Shown: positions 8,850 through 15,706, counted from the stretch's first letter. The stretch is DNA of 16,807 bases from Vulcanimicrobiia bacterium (GCA_024281135.1 JAMXLG010000358.1:1-16807), one strand, 5' to 3'. A program made the numbers and translations. Notes: generated by a model not told the origin, from the sequence alone.

Positions 8850-9758
8850 ATGAGTGAATTTTCGAAAGTCGGCATCGTCGGAACCGGACGCATGGGTGCG
8901 AATATCGCGCGACGCCTCAAGGACGTCGGCTACACGATCGCTGCACTCTACGACGTGAACCCGGCCGCCGCAAAAGAGACCGCGCGCGAGACGGGCGGAG
9001 AAGTCACGCGTTCGCTTCCTCGCGTAACCGAACTTAGCGACGTCATCGTCACCGTCGTTACCGACGACGCGGCGATGTACCAGATCTTCGCCGGATCCGG
9101 TGCGCTTCTCGACGGCGCAAAGGGCAAGATCTTCGTGAATTGCGCTACTATTACGCCGAGCGTCCACGTCGACATCGAACGCGTTGCCGAAGCAGCCGGT
9201 GCACAAAGCTTGGAAGCTTGTATGGCGAGTTCCATTCCGCAAGCTCGCAACGGCACGCTATATTTGATGGTGAGCGGAAAGCGCGACGCCTTCGAGCGCG
9301 TCCGTCCCATGCTTGAAAAGATGAGCGCGTCACTCAAATACATCGGCGACGCGGGACGCGCGGCCCAAGTCAAAGCGCTCGTCAACATGGTGATGAATAT
9401 CAATACGGCCGGACTTGCGGAAGGGCTTGGTCTCGGCAACGCGCTCGGACTCGATCTCGACATGCTTCGCGAAGTCTTCTCGCAAACCGGCGCGAATTCA
9501 CGTGTGCTCGAGACCGATGGCCTCGACATGCAAAATCGCGACCATGACTGCTACTTCTCGGCCGAACATGCCGCAAAAGATTCGGGCATCGCCCTTTCGC
9601 TCGCGGAGGACGAAGATTTGCGTCTTCCGCTAGCACAAGCGACATTCGAACAATTTGAGTTGATGAAACGTCTCGGACTCGGCGGACTCGACAAGTCGGG
9701 CGTCTCCGAACTCACGTTTCCAAACCGCCACGCGCAACACTTAACTGCACGCACGTAA
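8850..9758 (+). CDS. NAD(P)-dependent 3-hydroxyisobutyrate dehydrogenase-family enzyme
   Basis: The 302-residue product starts with a Rossmann fold (G11-x-G13-x-x-G16, then an aspartate in YDVNPAA, suggesting NAD rather than NADP) and has the family's catalytic lysine in the segment AAQVKALVNM (K175, N179), as in 3-hydroxyisobutyrate dehydrogenases, tartronate semialdehyde reductases and related beta-hydroxyacid dehydrogenases. Length is typical. A purine-rich ribosome site (AGGAAGGGAGAG) precedes the ATG, 18 nt after the previous stop. It may reduce or oxidise a short hydroxy or oxo acid formed by the upstream flavoenzymes; which direction and substrate cannot be told. Confidence 0.9.
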   Translation: MSEFSKVGIVGTGRMGANIARRLKDVGYTIAALYDVNPAAAKETARETGGEVTRSLPRVTELSDVIVTVVTDDAAMYQIFAGSGALLDGAKGKIFVNCATITPSVHVDIERVAEAAGAQSLEACMASSIPQARNGTLYLMVSGKRDAFERVRPMLEKMSASLKYIGDAGRAAQVKALVNMVMNINTAGLAEGLGLGNALGLDLDMLREVFSQTGANSRVLETDGLDMQNRDHDCYFSAEHAAKDSGIALSLAEDEDLRLPLAQATFEQFELMKRLGLGGLDKSGVSELTFPNRHAQHLTART

Positions 9759-9775
9759 CGACATCGGAGGAAAAC

Positions 9776-10225
9776 ATGTCCACAACCTCTACCACGTTCG
9801 TTCCGTTGGTGAGTTCGAGCACAAAGGGTCCGCTGGGCGCGGTGCATCTGCCGCGCATGTGGCTCAAGCTCTCGCTCGCGTCCCACGGACTACTGCCGGC
9901 TGATTATGACGAATGCGGCCACGGCTTCGATCAAATGACACTCGACGGTCTAGGGCTGGATCGCCAGAAAACGATCGCCTACATCCGCGACAATCACCCA
10001 ACGTACATGCAATTCGAGCAATGGGTGGCTAAGAACGGTAGCAAGGTCGATCCGGACAGCGTTCGCAAGCACAACGAAGCGATTCACGCATACGAACACG
10101 GCGACGATCTGGCCAAGGAGATGCGCACCGCCTCGGGCATTCCGCACGAGCACGTCAAAGACGCCGTCACGCTCAATACGGTCGAAGACTTGGACGCATT
10201 CCACAAACAGATGCATTCGCATTGA
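9776..10225 (+). CDS. DUF5069-like small protein of unknown function
   Basis: The 149-residue product is soluble, without signal peptide or membrane segment. The segments LPRMWLKLSLA (about residues 24-34), YDECGHGFDQ, LDGLGLDRQKTIAYI and PTYMQFEQWV resemble the pattern of DUF5069 proteins (LPRM near the N-terminus, then a CG/CP-containing strand, a LGLD block and a FE-x-WV block). The C-terminus is histidine-rich (FHKQMHSH), which could bind a metal, but no catalytic motif is recognised. A strong GGAGG ribosome site lies 17 nt or less after the previous stop, and its end overlaps the hydrolase start (TTGA), so it is a firm member of the operon. Role unknown. Confidence 0.75.
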   Translation: MSTTSTTFVPLVSSSTKGPLGAVHLPRMWLKLSLASHGLLPADYDECGHGFDQMTLDGLGLDRQKTIAYIRDNHPTYMQFEQWVAKNGSKVDPDSVRKHNEAIHAYEHGDDLAKEMRTASGIPHEHVKDAVTLNTVEDLDAFHKQMHSH

Positions 10226-11004
10226 TCGTCACGCTCGACGACGGAGCAACCACAACAGTCGAACGCTGGGGAACGGCGGGGCCCGTGCTGATGTGCATAC
10301 ACGGCATGGTGAGCTCCCGCCGTTCTTGGCTTCGCCTTGCGCGTCGCTTCAGCGATCGCTATCAAATCGTTGCCTACGACCAGCGTGGCCACGGCGATAG
10401 TGCAAAGGTTGACGGCCCGATGTCGCTCGCGCGCGGCATACGCGACGCCGAAAACGTTTACGCTGCAATTGGTAGCGCGGATGTGCTCGTTGGTCATTCG
10501 TGGGGTGGCGCGATCTCGATTCGCGCCGGAGAAACGCTCGACGTGCGCGGAGTGGCGACGATCGATCCAATGATCGTCCAAGTTGAACGCGATTGGTATG
10601 ACGAGTACGTAGTGGAGCTGGCCGAAAGTTTCAAGCTGACCGGTGGTGATCGCGACGAGGCGACGCGCGCGGAGTACATCGAGTGGCATGAGGACGACGC
10701 CGAGGGAAAAGTTCACGCGGTCCATACGATGACGACGCGCCCGATCGAAGGCTTACGCGACGAAAACAACCCCACCGACTGGGATCTACGCTCCGATATC
10801 GCGAGATATCGGAAGCCTCTTCTTCTTGCTATGGCGGAACGCGACGGCTCCATCGTTCCCGAATCCGTCATCGACTACGTCGAGAGCCATCATCCGCCGA
10901 ACGTGCAGATCGAAAGATTCGAAGGCCAAGGCCACAATCTGCACCGGACAGATTTCGAAGCGTTTGCAACGGTGCTGGACAAATTTTTAAGGGGGCTCGC
11001 CTAA
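10222..11004 (+). CDS. Alpha/beta hydrolase
   Basis: The 260-residue product has a complete catalytic triad: nucleophile S93 in GHSWGG, acid D208 in AERDGSIVPES, and H238 in GQGHNLHR. An oxyanion-hole segment (MCIHGM, with HG) lies near residue 30. It is a cytosolic-type single-domain hydrolase; the cleaved bond (ester, amide, lactone or C-C) is not readable. The TTG start at 10222 is chosen because it overlaps the upstream stop by 4 bp (TTGA) and keeps the first beta strand (IVTLDDGATTTVERWG); no strong Shine-Dalgarno site precedes it, consistent with translational coupling. It is the last gene of the operon, and its stop codon lies inside the terminator loop. Confidence 0.88.
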   Translation: MIVTLDDGATTTVERWGTAGPVLMCIHGMVSSRRSWLRLARRFSDRYQIVAYDQRGHGDSAKVDGPMSLARGIRDAENVYAAIGSADVLVGHSWGGAISIRAGETLDVRGVATIDPMIVQVERDWYDEYVVELAESFKLTGGDRDEATRAEYIEWHEDDAEGKVHAVHTMTTRPIEGLRDENNPTDWDLRSDIARYRKPLLLAMAERDGSIVPESVIDYVESHHPPNVQIERFEGQGHNLHRTDFEAFATVLDKFLRGLA

Positions 11005-11016
11005 GCGAGCCCCCTT
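10989..11016. terminator. Strong hairpin terminator between convergent genes, containing a stop codon
   Basis: AAGGGGGCTCGC (10989-11000) pairs perfectly with GCGAGCCCCCTT (11005-11016) around a 4-nt loop, CTAA, giving a 12-bp stem. The TAA stop of the alpha/beta hydrolase is in the loop (11002-11004). Downstream on the plus strand is only a moderately T-rich TTCGTTGTCATT; on the minus strand the stem is followed by TTAAAAATTT. It lies between convergent transcription units and may serve both. Confidence 0.8.
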
Positions 11017-11039
11017 CGTTGTCATTACGCTTCCGATCG

Positions 11040-14000
11040 TTAGATCTTGATCTTCGCCTCAACGAAGAACTGGAAGGGCTGGGTCAACGTGTAGCCCGAG
11101 TCGGCGTTAGCTGAGCCGAACGTCGGTTCATACGGGTACTTGAGGAACGCCGGTTCTGCGGCGTACGCAGCCGAACCGGGATTGTACTGGTTGCCAAGCG
11201 GCGCAATGCCGCCGACAGCGGAGTTGAGGATACTGTAGCTGCAGACGCGATTGTTCGCGAGCGCAGCGACGCCGGGTCCGGTTCCGCCCCAGCAGGTGTT
11301 GATGATGTTCGCAAACGTGGCCGTGAGCGTAATTCGCGGGTTCACGTCATACGAGAGTTGGAGATTGAGGCCGAGTTGCGACGGATTACGGTAGGAACCG
11401 GGCAGGTCGAATTGTCCGGTGTACGCATCGGGAATCGCCGCGAGGCCACTTCCGCCGCCACATGAGGTGCCGTCCGCAGCCGATCCACTGCCGCCATACG
11501 CGTAGCGCGGGTCGCCTGCAACAGCACCGATTGTTGCCGTACACGCTTCCGGAGCGAAGCCAGGCGTGGTTTCCGGTGCGCCGTAGCGATTTCCGGCCTG
11601 GAATTGAACCGACGGCGTAATCGCGAACTTGTCGTGGCGATAGTTCAAGAGGAACGTCGCAACGTACGGAACGTTATACGAGTCGTATTCGCTGTTGATT
11701 CCGCCCGGGAAGATATCGTACGGAACGAAGTTTTGGAACGCGTCGATCTGCGCTTGCGGACGGGCGTTCCAGTACGGATTTGCAACTGTTCCCGCAACGC
11801 AGGCCGCCGGATTCGCGATCGGCGTTCCGAGGGTGAATGTCGATCCGGAACCAGTTGCCGGCGTGTAGCACGGAGCCGCTGCGACGCCGTTCGCGGTCGT
11901 ACCGCCGGCGCAGTACTTCTGATCGTTCGGATTGGATGCGCAGTAGCCCGTATAGGCGTTGTAGTTCTTGATGTCTTGGTTCGTCTGAGAAAGAATCGTC
12001 GATCCGTTCGAAAGCGTACCGTATTTGATGTATGCGTTCGTATACGTGAACGAGAGCAATCCGGACAAACCATTTTTCGTGAAGTCGCCTTTGCTCAACT
12101 GAAACTCTACGCCCTCGGCCGTTAAGCTTCCGACGTTGAGTCCCGAGATGAAGCCGGTCTTCTGATCGAGATAGAAGTTCTGGATTTGGTTTTGCGTGTG
12201 GCGATAGAACGGCGTCAGCTTGTACGACCAATCAGTGCCCTTCAGGCGTTGCTCGATCGAAAGGTCGTAGTTGTTCGAGGCCGGCGGTGACACAGCGTGC
12301 CCCGGCGTGTTGAAGCCGAACTTGTAGAACCGCGATCCCAAGAGATCTGCGATGTCTTGCTGCTGCGCACTGTACTGCTCGTACGCCGTATTCGGAGGCT
12401 CAACGTAACGTCCGGCACTCGCGCGCAGAACGAGGTTGGGATTCACCGTGTACGTCATCGCGACGCGCGGCTGGAACGTTGGGTAATAAAAGACCTGCGA
12501 CGACTCATTGACGAGATTCGCGTTGTGATAAGCGACTGATGTGCCCGGGACCGTGATCGAGCCGCAGGGCGTCAGTGGCGAAAACCCGGCCCCGATGCTC
12601 GCTTTTGCGATCGGCGCACCGGTCGTCGGATCAACGCAGTTATCAACATTGTACGCTGCGAACCAGAAATCGCGCATCGGGCCGTTTGTATCGGCGCCGG
12701 TGAACTTGAATCCGTCGTAGCGCATTCCGAGATTGACCAGGAGCTTGTCGTTCGGGCGCCACTCGTCAGTCAGCGAGAGCGAATAGAACTGCGGTTTGAC
12801 CGAGTTATAGAGGCCCGAAAGCCCGTTTTCCACGGTTGTCAATTGACAAGGCGCACCGCCGCACGATGAGGGCAACGTGGGCGCCGTTGTCGAGCCGAAC
12901 GTCACAACTGACGTGGGATCAACTTGACCAGGATTACAGGTCTGAGCGACTCCCGCCGTCGTGTAGCACAAGCCGTTCGAGAAGTTCGGGTTGGTAATTT
13001 CGGCGAGCGTTGTGGTAGCGCCGCCGAATCCGAATAGATCGTAGAACGTGCGGTTGTTGTCGCGGAAGACGTTCGCCTGCGTGTAGTTGCCTTGCAGCGA
13101 GACGAGATGTTCCGCACTGAATTGCTTCGAGAACGTCGCCGAACCGCCGTATGTGTGCGTCGCGAGAAGATAGTTCGGTCCTACCGGTCCGAAATAGTTC
13201 GCGAACGCGGTTTGCGGCCCAGTCTGGAGCCAGTCGGAATAGAACGAGTAGCCGTAGACGCGCAGGTACGCATCCGAGCCCCAGTTCTTCTGATACTGCA
13301 ACTTGAAGATGCTCTGATCGTTATAGATCGAATCGCGAAGATTCGGATCGATCAGCGCCGTCGTGCCTGCGGGGCAAGCATTGGCAAAAGGCGCCGGCAC
13401 GTTCGCGCACCGGCTCGTCGGCGAATCCGGGAAGAGATACGTTTGCTGCAGCGACGTAAAGTTCGAGGGAAGCGGAGCCCCGAGCGCTCCCGTGTAGGTG
13501 AGACCGTCGAAGTACGACGGAGTGCTACCCATGGCGCTGTAGATTGAGTTCCCGATATCGTTCGTCGAGTCGTAGTACGTCGTCTTTAGGTACTGGTTGC
13601 TGAAAAGCAGCTGCAGGTCGTCGCGTCCGCTGTCGTTACGATGCGGAAGCGCGAAGTGGAAGTTCGCGACGACATCACGGTTGGCGAGCCCCGACGTGGA
13701 GAACGCGCTGAACGGCGTCATCAAATACGCCCCAGTGCTCGCATTAGTTCCGATGACGTTCCCCCAGCCGGCGGCATATTGATTGCCTTGGTTCTTGTCG
13801 ACGTAGAGGAAGTTGTCGTTGTTATAACCGCCGAGACCGATGTAGTACGAGAACCGGCGATCCGGCGAGGCGCCACCGGCTTCAACGGCCGCGTGGTGAT
13901 AGTACGACGGAGTGCCGATTCCGAGAACGCCTTGAGCATAGCCGGGATACGAACCGGTCTTGATGACCTGATTGATGTAACCGGCGAGGCCTTGGCCTTC

Positions 14001-14696
14001 GGAGTTTGCCGGCGTTGCGCCGGTGTAGACTTGCAGCTCTTGCTGCCCGAGTGACGATGCCGTACCGCCTGGATAATTATCGAAAGAGCGGTTTACCGGA
14101 ACGCCGTCGACTTCATAGCCGAGCTGGTCGAAGTCGCCACCACGAACGTGTACGGTCTGGAAATAGCCGGTTTGGTTCATCGGCACGTACACGCCGGGAA
14201 CGGTTGCAATCGCGGAGTACGCGTTATTCAGACCGCCGCCGCCGCCGACCGCACTGACCTTTTCTTGGGTTGCGGCGTTGACGGAGTAGACGTCGGACGT
14301 CGTACCGGCTTTCACCAAACTTCCCGCCGAGGTCGAGGTTACTTTGGCGATCGTCTTGAGGCTCGTCATCCGAAGGTTGTAGACTTGCGTCGAGTCCGCA
14401 AAGACGGTGATGCCGGCTTGGCTTTCGTTTGTATATTGGTCCTTCTCCGCCGTCAACGTGTACGTGTCGGGCGAAAGCGAGATGAACGTGTAGTTGCCGC
14501 GTGCGTCGGTCTTCGTCGATGATCCGCCCGAAGGGCTCGTCACCTTCACGTCGACTCCTGCAAGCGGCGCTCCATTTGATGCGTCCGTGATGACGCCGCT
14601 GAGTCCGCCCGTCGTTCCGGCCAGTGTCCATGTTACCTGGCTGAAAAAGAGCGCAATCGTAGCAGCGGCCACCATGACGCGTTTAAAAGACGCCAT
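11040..14696 (-). CDS. TonB-dependent outer-membrane receptor with carboxypeptidase-regulatory-like N-terminal domain
   Basis: The 1218-residue product begins with a signal peptide (basic FKR, hydrophobic core, likely cut after TLAG-like residues 24-26). Residues about 28-110 form a carboxypeptidase regulatory-like beta-sandwich (GGLSGVITDASNGAPLAGVDVKV, TDARGNYTF). Residues about 125-245 form the plug (YSAIATVPGVYV, VHVRGGDFDQLGYEVDGVPVN, QELQVYTGATPANSEGQGLAGYIN). The rest is a long beta-barrel with alternating aromatic strands and cysteine-containing loops, ending in FQFFVEAKIKI. Such receptors import large or scarce ligands across the outer membrane using TonB; the ligand is unknown. No clear TonB box was seen. 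It is convergent with the oxygenase operon, so a shared substrate is possible but unsupported by operon structure. AAGGAGG lies 12 nt before the ATG, a rather long spacing. Confidence 0.92.
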   Translation of the reverse strand: MASFKRVMVAAATIALFFSQVTWTLAGTTGGLSGVITDASNGAPLAGVDVKVTSPSGGSSTKTDARGNYTFISLSPDTYTLTAEKDQYTNESQAGITVFADSTQVYNLRMTSLKTIAKVTSTSAGSLVKAGTTSDVYSVNAATQEKVSAVGGGGGLNNAYSAIATVPGVYVPMNQTGYFQTVHVRGGDFDQLGYEVDGVPVNRSFDNYPGGTASSLGQQELQVYTGATPANSEGQGLAGYINQVIKTGSYPGYAQGVLGIGTPSYYHHAAVEAGGASPDRRFSYYIGLGGYNNDNFLYVDKNQGNQYAAGWGNVIGTNASTGAYLMTPFSAFSTSGLANRDVVANFHFALPHRNDSGRDDLQLLFSNQYLKTTYYDSTNDIGNSIYSAMGSTPSYFDGLTYTGALGAPLPSNFTSLQQTYLFPDSPTSRCANVPAPFANACPAGTTALIDPNLRDSIYNDQSIFKLQYQKNWGSDAYLRVYGYSFYSDWLQTGPQTAFANYFGPVGPNYLLATHTYGGSATFSKQFSAEHLVSLQGNYTQANVFRDNNRTFYDLFGFGGATTTLAEITNPNFSNGLCYTTAGVAQTCNPGQVDPTSVVTFGSTTAPTLPSSCGGAPCQLTTVENGLSGLYNSVKPQFYSLSLTDEWRPNDKLLVNLGMRYDGFKFTGADTNGPMRDFWFAAYNVDNCVDPTTGAPIAKASIGAGFSPLTPCGSITVPGTSVAYHNANLVNESSQVFYYPTFQPRVAMTYTVNPNLVLRASAGRYVEPPNTAYEQYSAQQQDIADLLGSRFYKFGFNTPGHAVSPPASNNYDLSIEQRLKGTDWSYKLTPFYRHTQNQIQNFYLDQKTGFISGLNVGSLTAEGVEFQLSKGDFTKNGLSGLLSFTYTNAYIKYGTLSNGSTILSQTNQDIKNYNAYTGYCASNPNDQKYCAGGTTANGVAAAPCYTPATGSGSTFTLGTPIANPAACVAGTVANPYWNARPQAQIDAFQNFVPYDIFPGGINSEYDSYNVPYVATFLLNYRHDKFAITPSVQFQAGNRYGAPETTPGFAPEACTATIGAVAGDPRYAYGGSGSAADGTSCGGGSGLAAIPDAYTGQFDLPGSYRNPSQLGLNLQLSYDVNPRITLTATFANIINTCWGGTGPGVAALANNRVCSYSILNSAVGGIAPLGNQYNPGSAAYAAEPAFLKYPYEPTFGSANADSGYTLTQPFQFFVEAKIKI

Positions 14697-14713
14697 ATAT
14701 AGGGTGGTCCTCC

Positions 14714-14736
14714 TTAAGGGATTTTGTAATCCTTAA
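14714..14736 (-). promoter_or_regulatory. 5' leader hairpin touching the Shine-Dalgarno site of the TonB-dependent receptor
   Basis: In the minus-strand transcript UUAAGGAUU pairs with AAU-C-CCUUAA around an ACAA loop, a 9-bp stem with a single bulged base. The end of its 3' arm (positions 14714-14715) shares two bases with the AAGGAGG ribosome site at 14709-14715. The CUUAAGG segment can also pair alternatively. This could modulate translation, but no known riboswitch class is recognised. Confidence 0.35.
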
Positions 14737-14779
14737 ACGCCGCCAATTGTTCAGTGTGACATGCACTCCCTCTCAACGA

Positions 14780-14785
14780 ATTATA
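14780..14785 (-). promoter_or_regulatory. Candidate -10 box for the TonB-dependent receptor
   Basis: On the minus strand the sequence reads TATAAT exactly, in a locally AT-rich stretch (TTTTTATAATTCG). It would start transcription near 14773 and give a leader of about 75 nt that includes the hairpin at 14714-14736. No good TTGACA-like -35 is found 16-18 nt upstream, so it may depend on an activator or another sigma factor. Confidence 0.4.
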
Positions 14786-14855
14786 AAAAGGTAACTCATT
14801 GCTGCATATCGACGTGGGAAAATAAAGCCTATTGCAATGCAACACAATTGGTGGC

Positions 14856-14867
14856 ACATGCGCATGT
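14856..14867. promoter_or_regulatory. 12-bp perfect palindrome in intergenic region
   Basis: ACATGCGCATGT is its own reverse complement. It lies between the divergent TonB-receptor leader and the small HNH-like ORF, 13 nt before that ORF's likely start. A shorter palindrome, ATTGCAAT, is at 14831-14838. A transcription factor site is possible; a 12-bp palindrome may also occur by chance. Confidence 0.25.
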
Positions 14868-14880
14868 CACGATCGCACGA

Positions 14881-15180
14881 ATGAATTCGAAAAAGACACG
14901 ACGACTGTGTCAAAACGGATGCAAGCGACGAATCGCACTGCCCGTTGTAAAATTTTGTTCACTTCGGTGTTCAGCTGACTACAGATTCAAAGGAACGTCG
15001 CGTCTGCTGGAGACGGGCATGTACCGAGGCTCGACAGATAGCTACTTCTTGTGCAAATATCTCGTACACAAATATGGTGAGCGCTGCTGCTGCGGAGCGC
15101 CGACGTTTCGAGCGCTCAATAAAGGGCGCGGCCGCCCCATGCGGCGTGTCGCGAGCAAGGACCCCGGCTCAGGCTCTTGA
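14881..15180 (+). CDS. Small zinc-ribbon / truncated HNH-endonuclease-like protein
   Basis: From ATG 14881 the product is 99 residues: two cysteine pairs, C10-x3-C14 and C26-x3-C30 in KFCSLRCSADYRFK, then SYFLCKYLVHKYGERCCCGA (C69, C70, C71). This order (zinc ribbon with FCS-x2-C, a linker, then 'RYL-x-x-KYG-x-x-C-x-x-CG') resembles the front half of phage and mobile HNH endonucleases, but the H-N-H catalytic half that should follow is replaced by a short basic tail, so the gene is truncated or decayed. An in-frame ATG at 14761 exists, but the extra 40 residues run through palindromic promoter-like, AT-rich DNA and look non-coding. No Shine-Dalgarno site is seen. It ends 32 bp before a tRNA gene, a common place for mobile-element remnants. 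If it is not a gene, 14697-15212 holds only the regulatory elements listed. Confidence 0.45.
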   Translation: MNSKKTRRLCQNGCKRRIALPVVKFCSLRCSADYRFKGTSRLLETGMYRGSTDSYFLCKYLVHKYGERCCCGAPTFRALNKGRGRPMRRVASKDPGSGS

Positions 15181-15206
15181 AATATCGGGCGACCCTCAGA
15201 TAGAGC
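15177..15206 (+). promoter_or_regulatory. Possible tRNA promoter
   Basis: TTGAAA (15177-15182) is followed, 18 nt later, by TAGAGC (15201-15206), a weak match to sigma-70 boxes, placing the start close to the mature 5' end of the tRNA at 15213. The -10 match is poor, so this is tentative. The -35 overlaps the stop codon of the HNH-like ORF. Confidence 0.3.
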
Positions 15207-15212
15207 TACCCT

Positions 15213-15295
15213 GCCGACGTGGCTGAGCGGTTGAAAGCACGCGATTTGTAATCGCGCCTCGAAAGAGCTCGCCGGTTCGAATCCGGCCGTCGGCT
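15213..15295 (+). tRNA. tRNA-Thr(UGU) with class II-like long variable arm
   Basis: An 83-nt cloverleaf folds cleanly. Acceptor GCCGACG (15213-15219) pairs with CGTCGGC (15288-15294), discriminator T. The D arm GCT...AGC spans 15222-15238 and reads GCTGAGCGGTTGAAAGC, as in Ser/Leu tRNAs. Anticodon stem CGCGA/TCGCG has loop TTTGTAA, anticodon TGT at 15247-15249. The variable region (15257-15270) is 14 nt and can form a CTC-GAAA-GAG mini-hairpin. The T arm is GCCGG-TTCGAAT-CCGGC (15271-15287). CCA is not encoded. G1-C72, C2-G71 and anticodon bases G35, U36 are threonine identity elements, so charging with Thr is expected; however, the long arm belongs to the Ser/Leu/Tyr class, which is odd. ACA codons in this window fall at conserved Thr positions, consistent with normal decoding. 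Confidence 0.88.
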
Positions 15296-15361
15296 AATCA
15301 ATTTCACTGATAGTGCGGGTAAAAGGGGAAATCGCCGCGTGCCCGCAAGTCTGAGCGCCCC

Positions 15362-15706
15362 ATGCAACCCGTTAAACCCAAGTGGCTGAAGAGCGGCCTC
15401 GTGCTTGTGTGCGAGCGCTGCTTCAAAGAACGCATTCCCGAAGAATCGCCAGAAGTTGCCGAGCGCATCGGAGACTTCAACCTGCGCAATTGGCTGAAGT
15501 CGGAACTCAAAGAACACGGTGAGTGGGGGCCGATTCGCGTCATCTCGACGAGTTGCATGGACGTCTGCGCGAAGGACAAAGTCACCGTCTGCCTCGATCC
15601 GAAAAACGGCGATCCCGCTGAAGTGATGGTCGTCGATCCCGTCGAGGAGAAGCAAGCCGTCTACGACATCATCGTCGAGCGGATGGGCCACAGAGAAGAA
15701 TCCTGA
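15362..15706 (+). CDS. Small cysteine-rich protein, probable [2Fe-2S] thioredoxin-like ferredoxin
   Basis: The 114-residue product carries C17-x2-C20 near the N-terminus and C65-x3-C69 (TSCMDVCAKDKVTV) in the second half, with C77 besides. The C-x3-C followed by a K-x-x-V-T-V strand resembles thioredoxin-like [2Fe-2S] ferredoxins, although those normally have about ten residues between the first two cysteines rather than two, so a different metal site is possible. No signal peptide. No Shine-Dalgarno site precedes the ATG, and no other in-frame ATG exists before residue 66. It follows the tRNA by 66 bp and is separated from the next gene by a hairpin. Function unknown; an electron carrier for the distant Rieske oxygenases is conceivable but unsupported. 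Confidence 0.7.
   Translation: MQPVKPKWLKSGLVLVCERCFKERIPEESPEVAERIGDFNLRNWLKSELKEHGEWGPIRVISTSCMDVCAKDKVTVCLDPKNGDPAEVMVVDPVEEKQAVYDIIVERMGHREES

Noticed and set aside
11604..12231. ORFs on both strands inside the TonB-dependent receptor gene
   Set aside because: Shadow frames of a well-supported 1218-residue receptor; products are Arg/Thr-rich and unrecognisable.
14761..14880. Extended start for the HNH-like ORF at 14761
   Set aside because: The added residues come from AT-rich, palindromic DNA that also carries the receptor's promoter, lack any motif, and no ribosome site precedes the ATG.
15213..15295. Possibility that this tRNA recodes ACA as serine
   Set aside because: ACA codons occur at strongly conserved threonines (TPD motif of the amine oxidase, LTGG motif of the PYROXD2-like protein), the acceptor stem is Thr-like, and the discriminator is not the G usual for bacterial tRNA-Ser.
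15100..15300. Integration att site at the tRNA 3' end
   Set aside because: No direct repeat of the tRNA 3' end and no integrase gene are visible in the window; only the truncated HNH-like ORF hints at a mobile element.
15206..15691. Minus-strand ORF ending in residues such as RRDYKSRAFNRSATSA
   Set aside because: This tail is the antisense translation of the tRNA gene and the rest is antisense to the ferredoxin-like gene; it is a familiar spurious ORF type.
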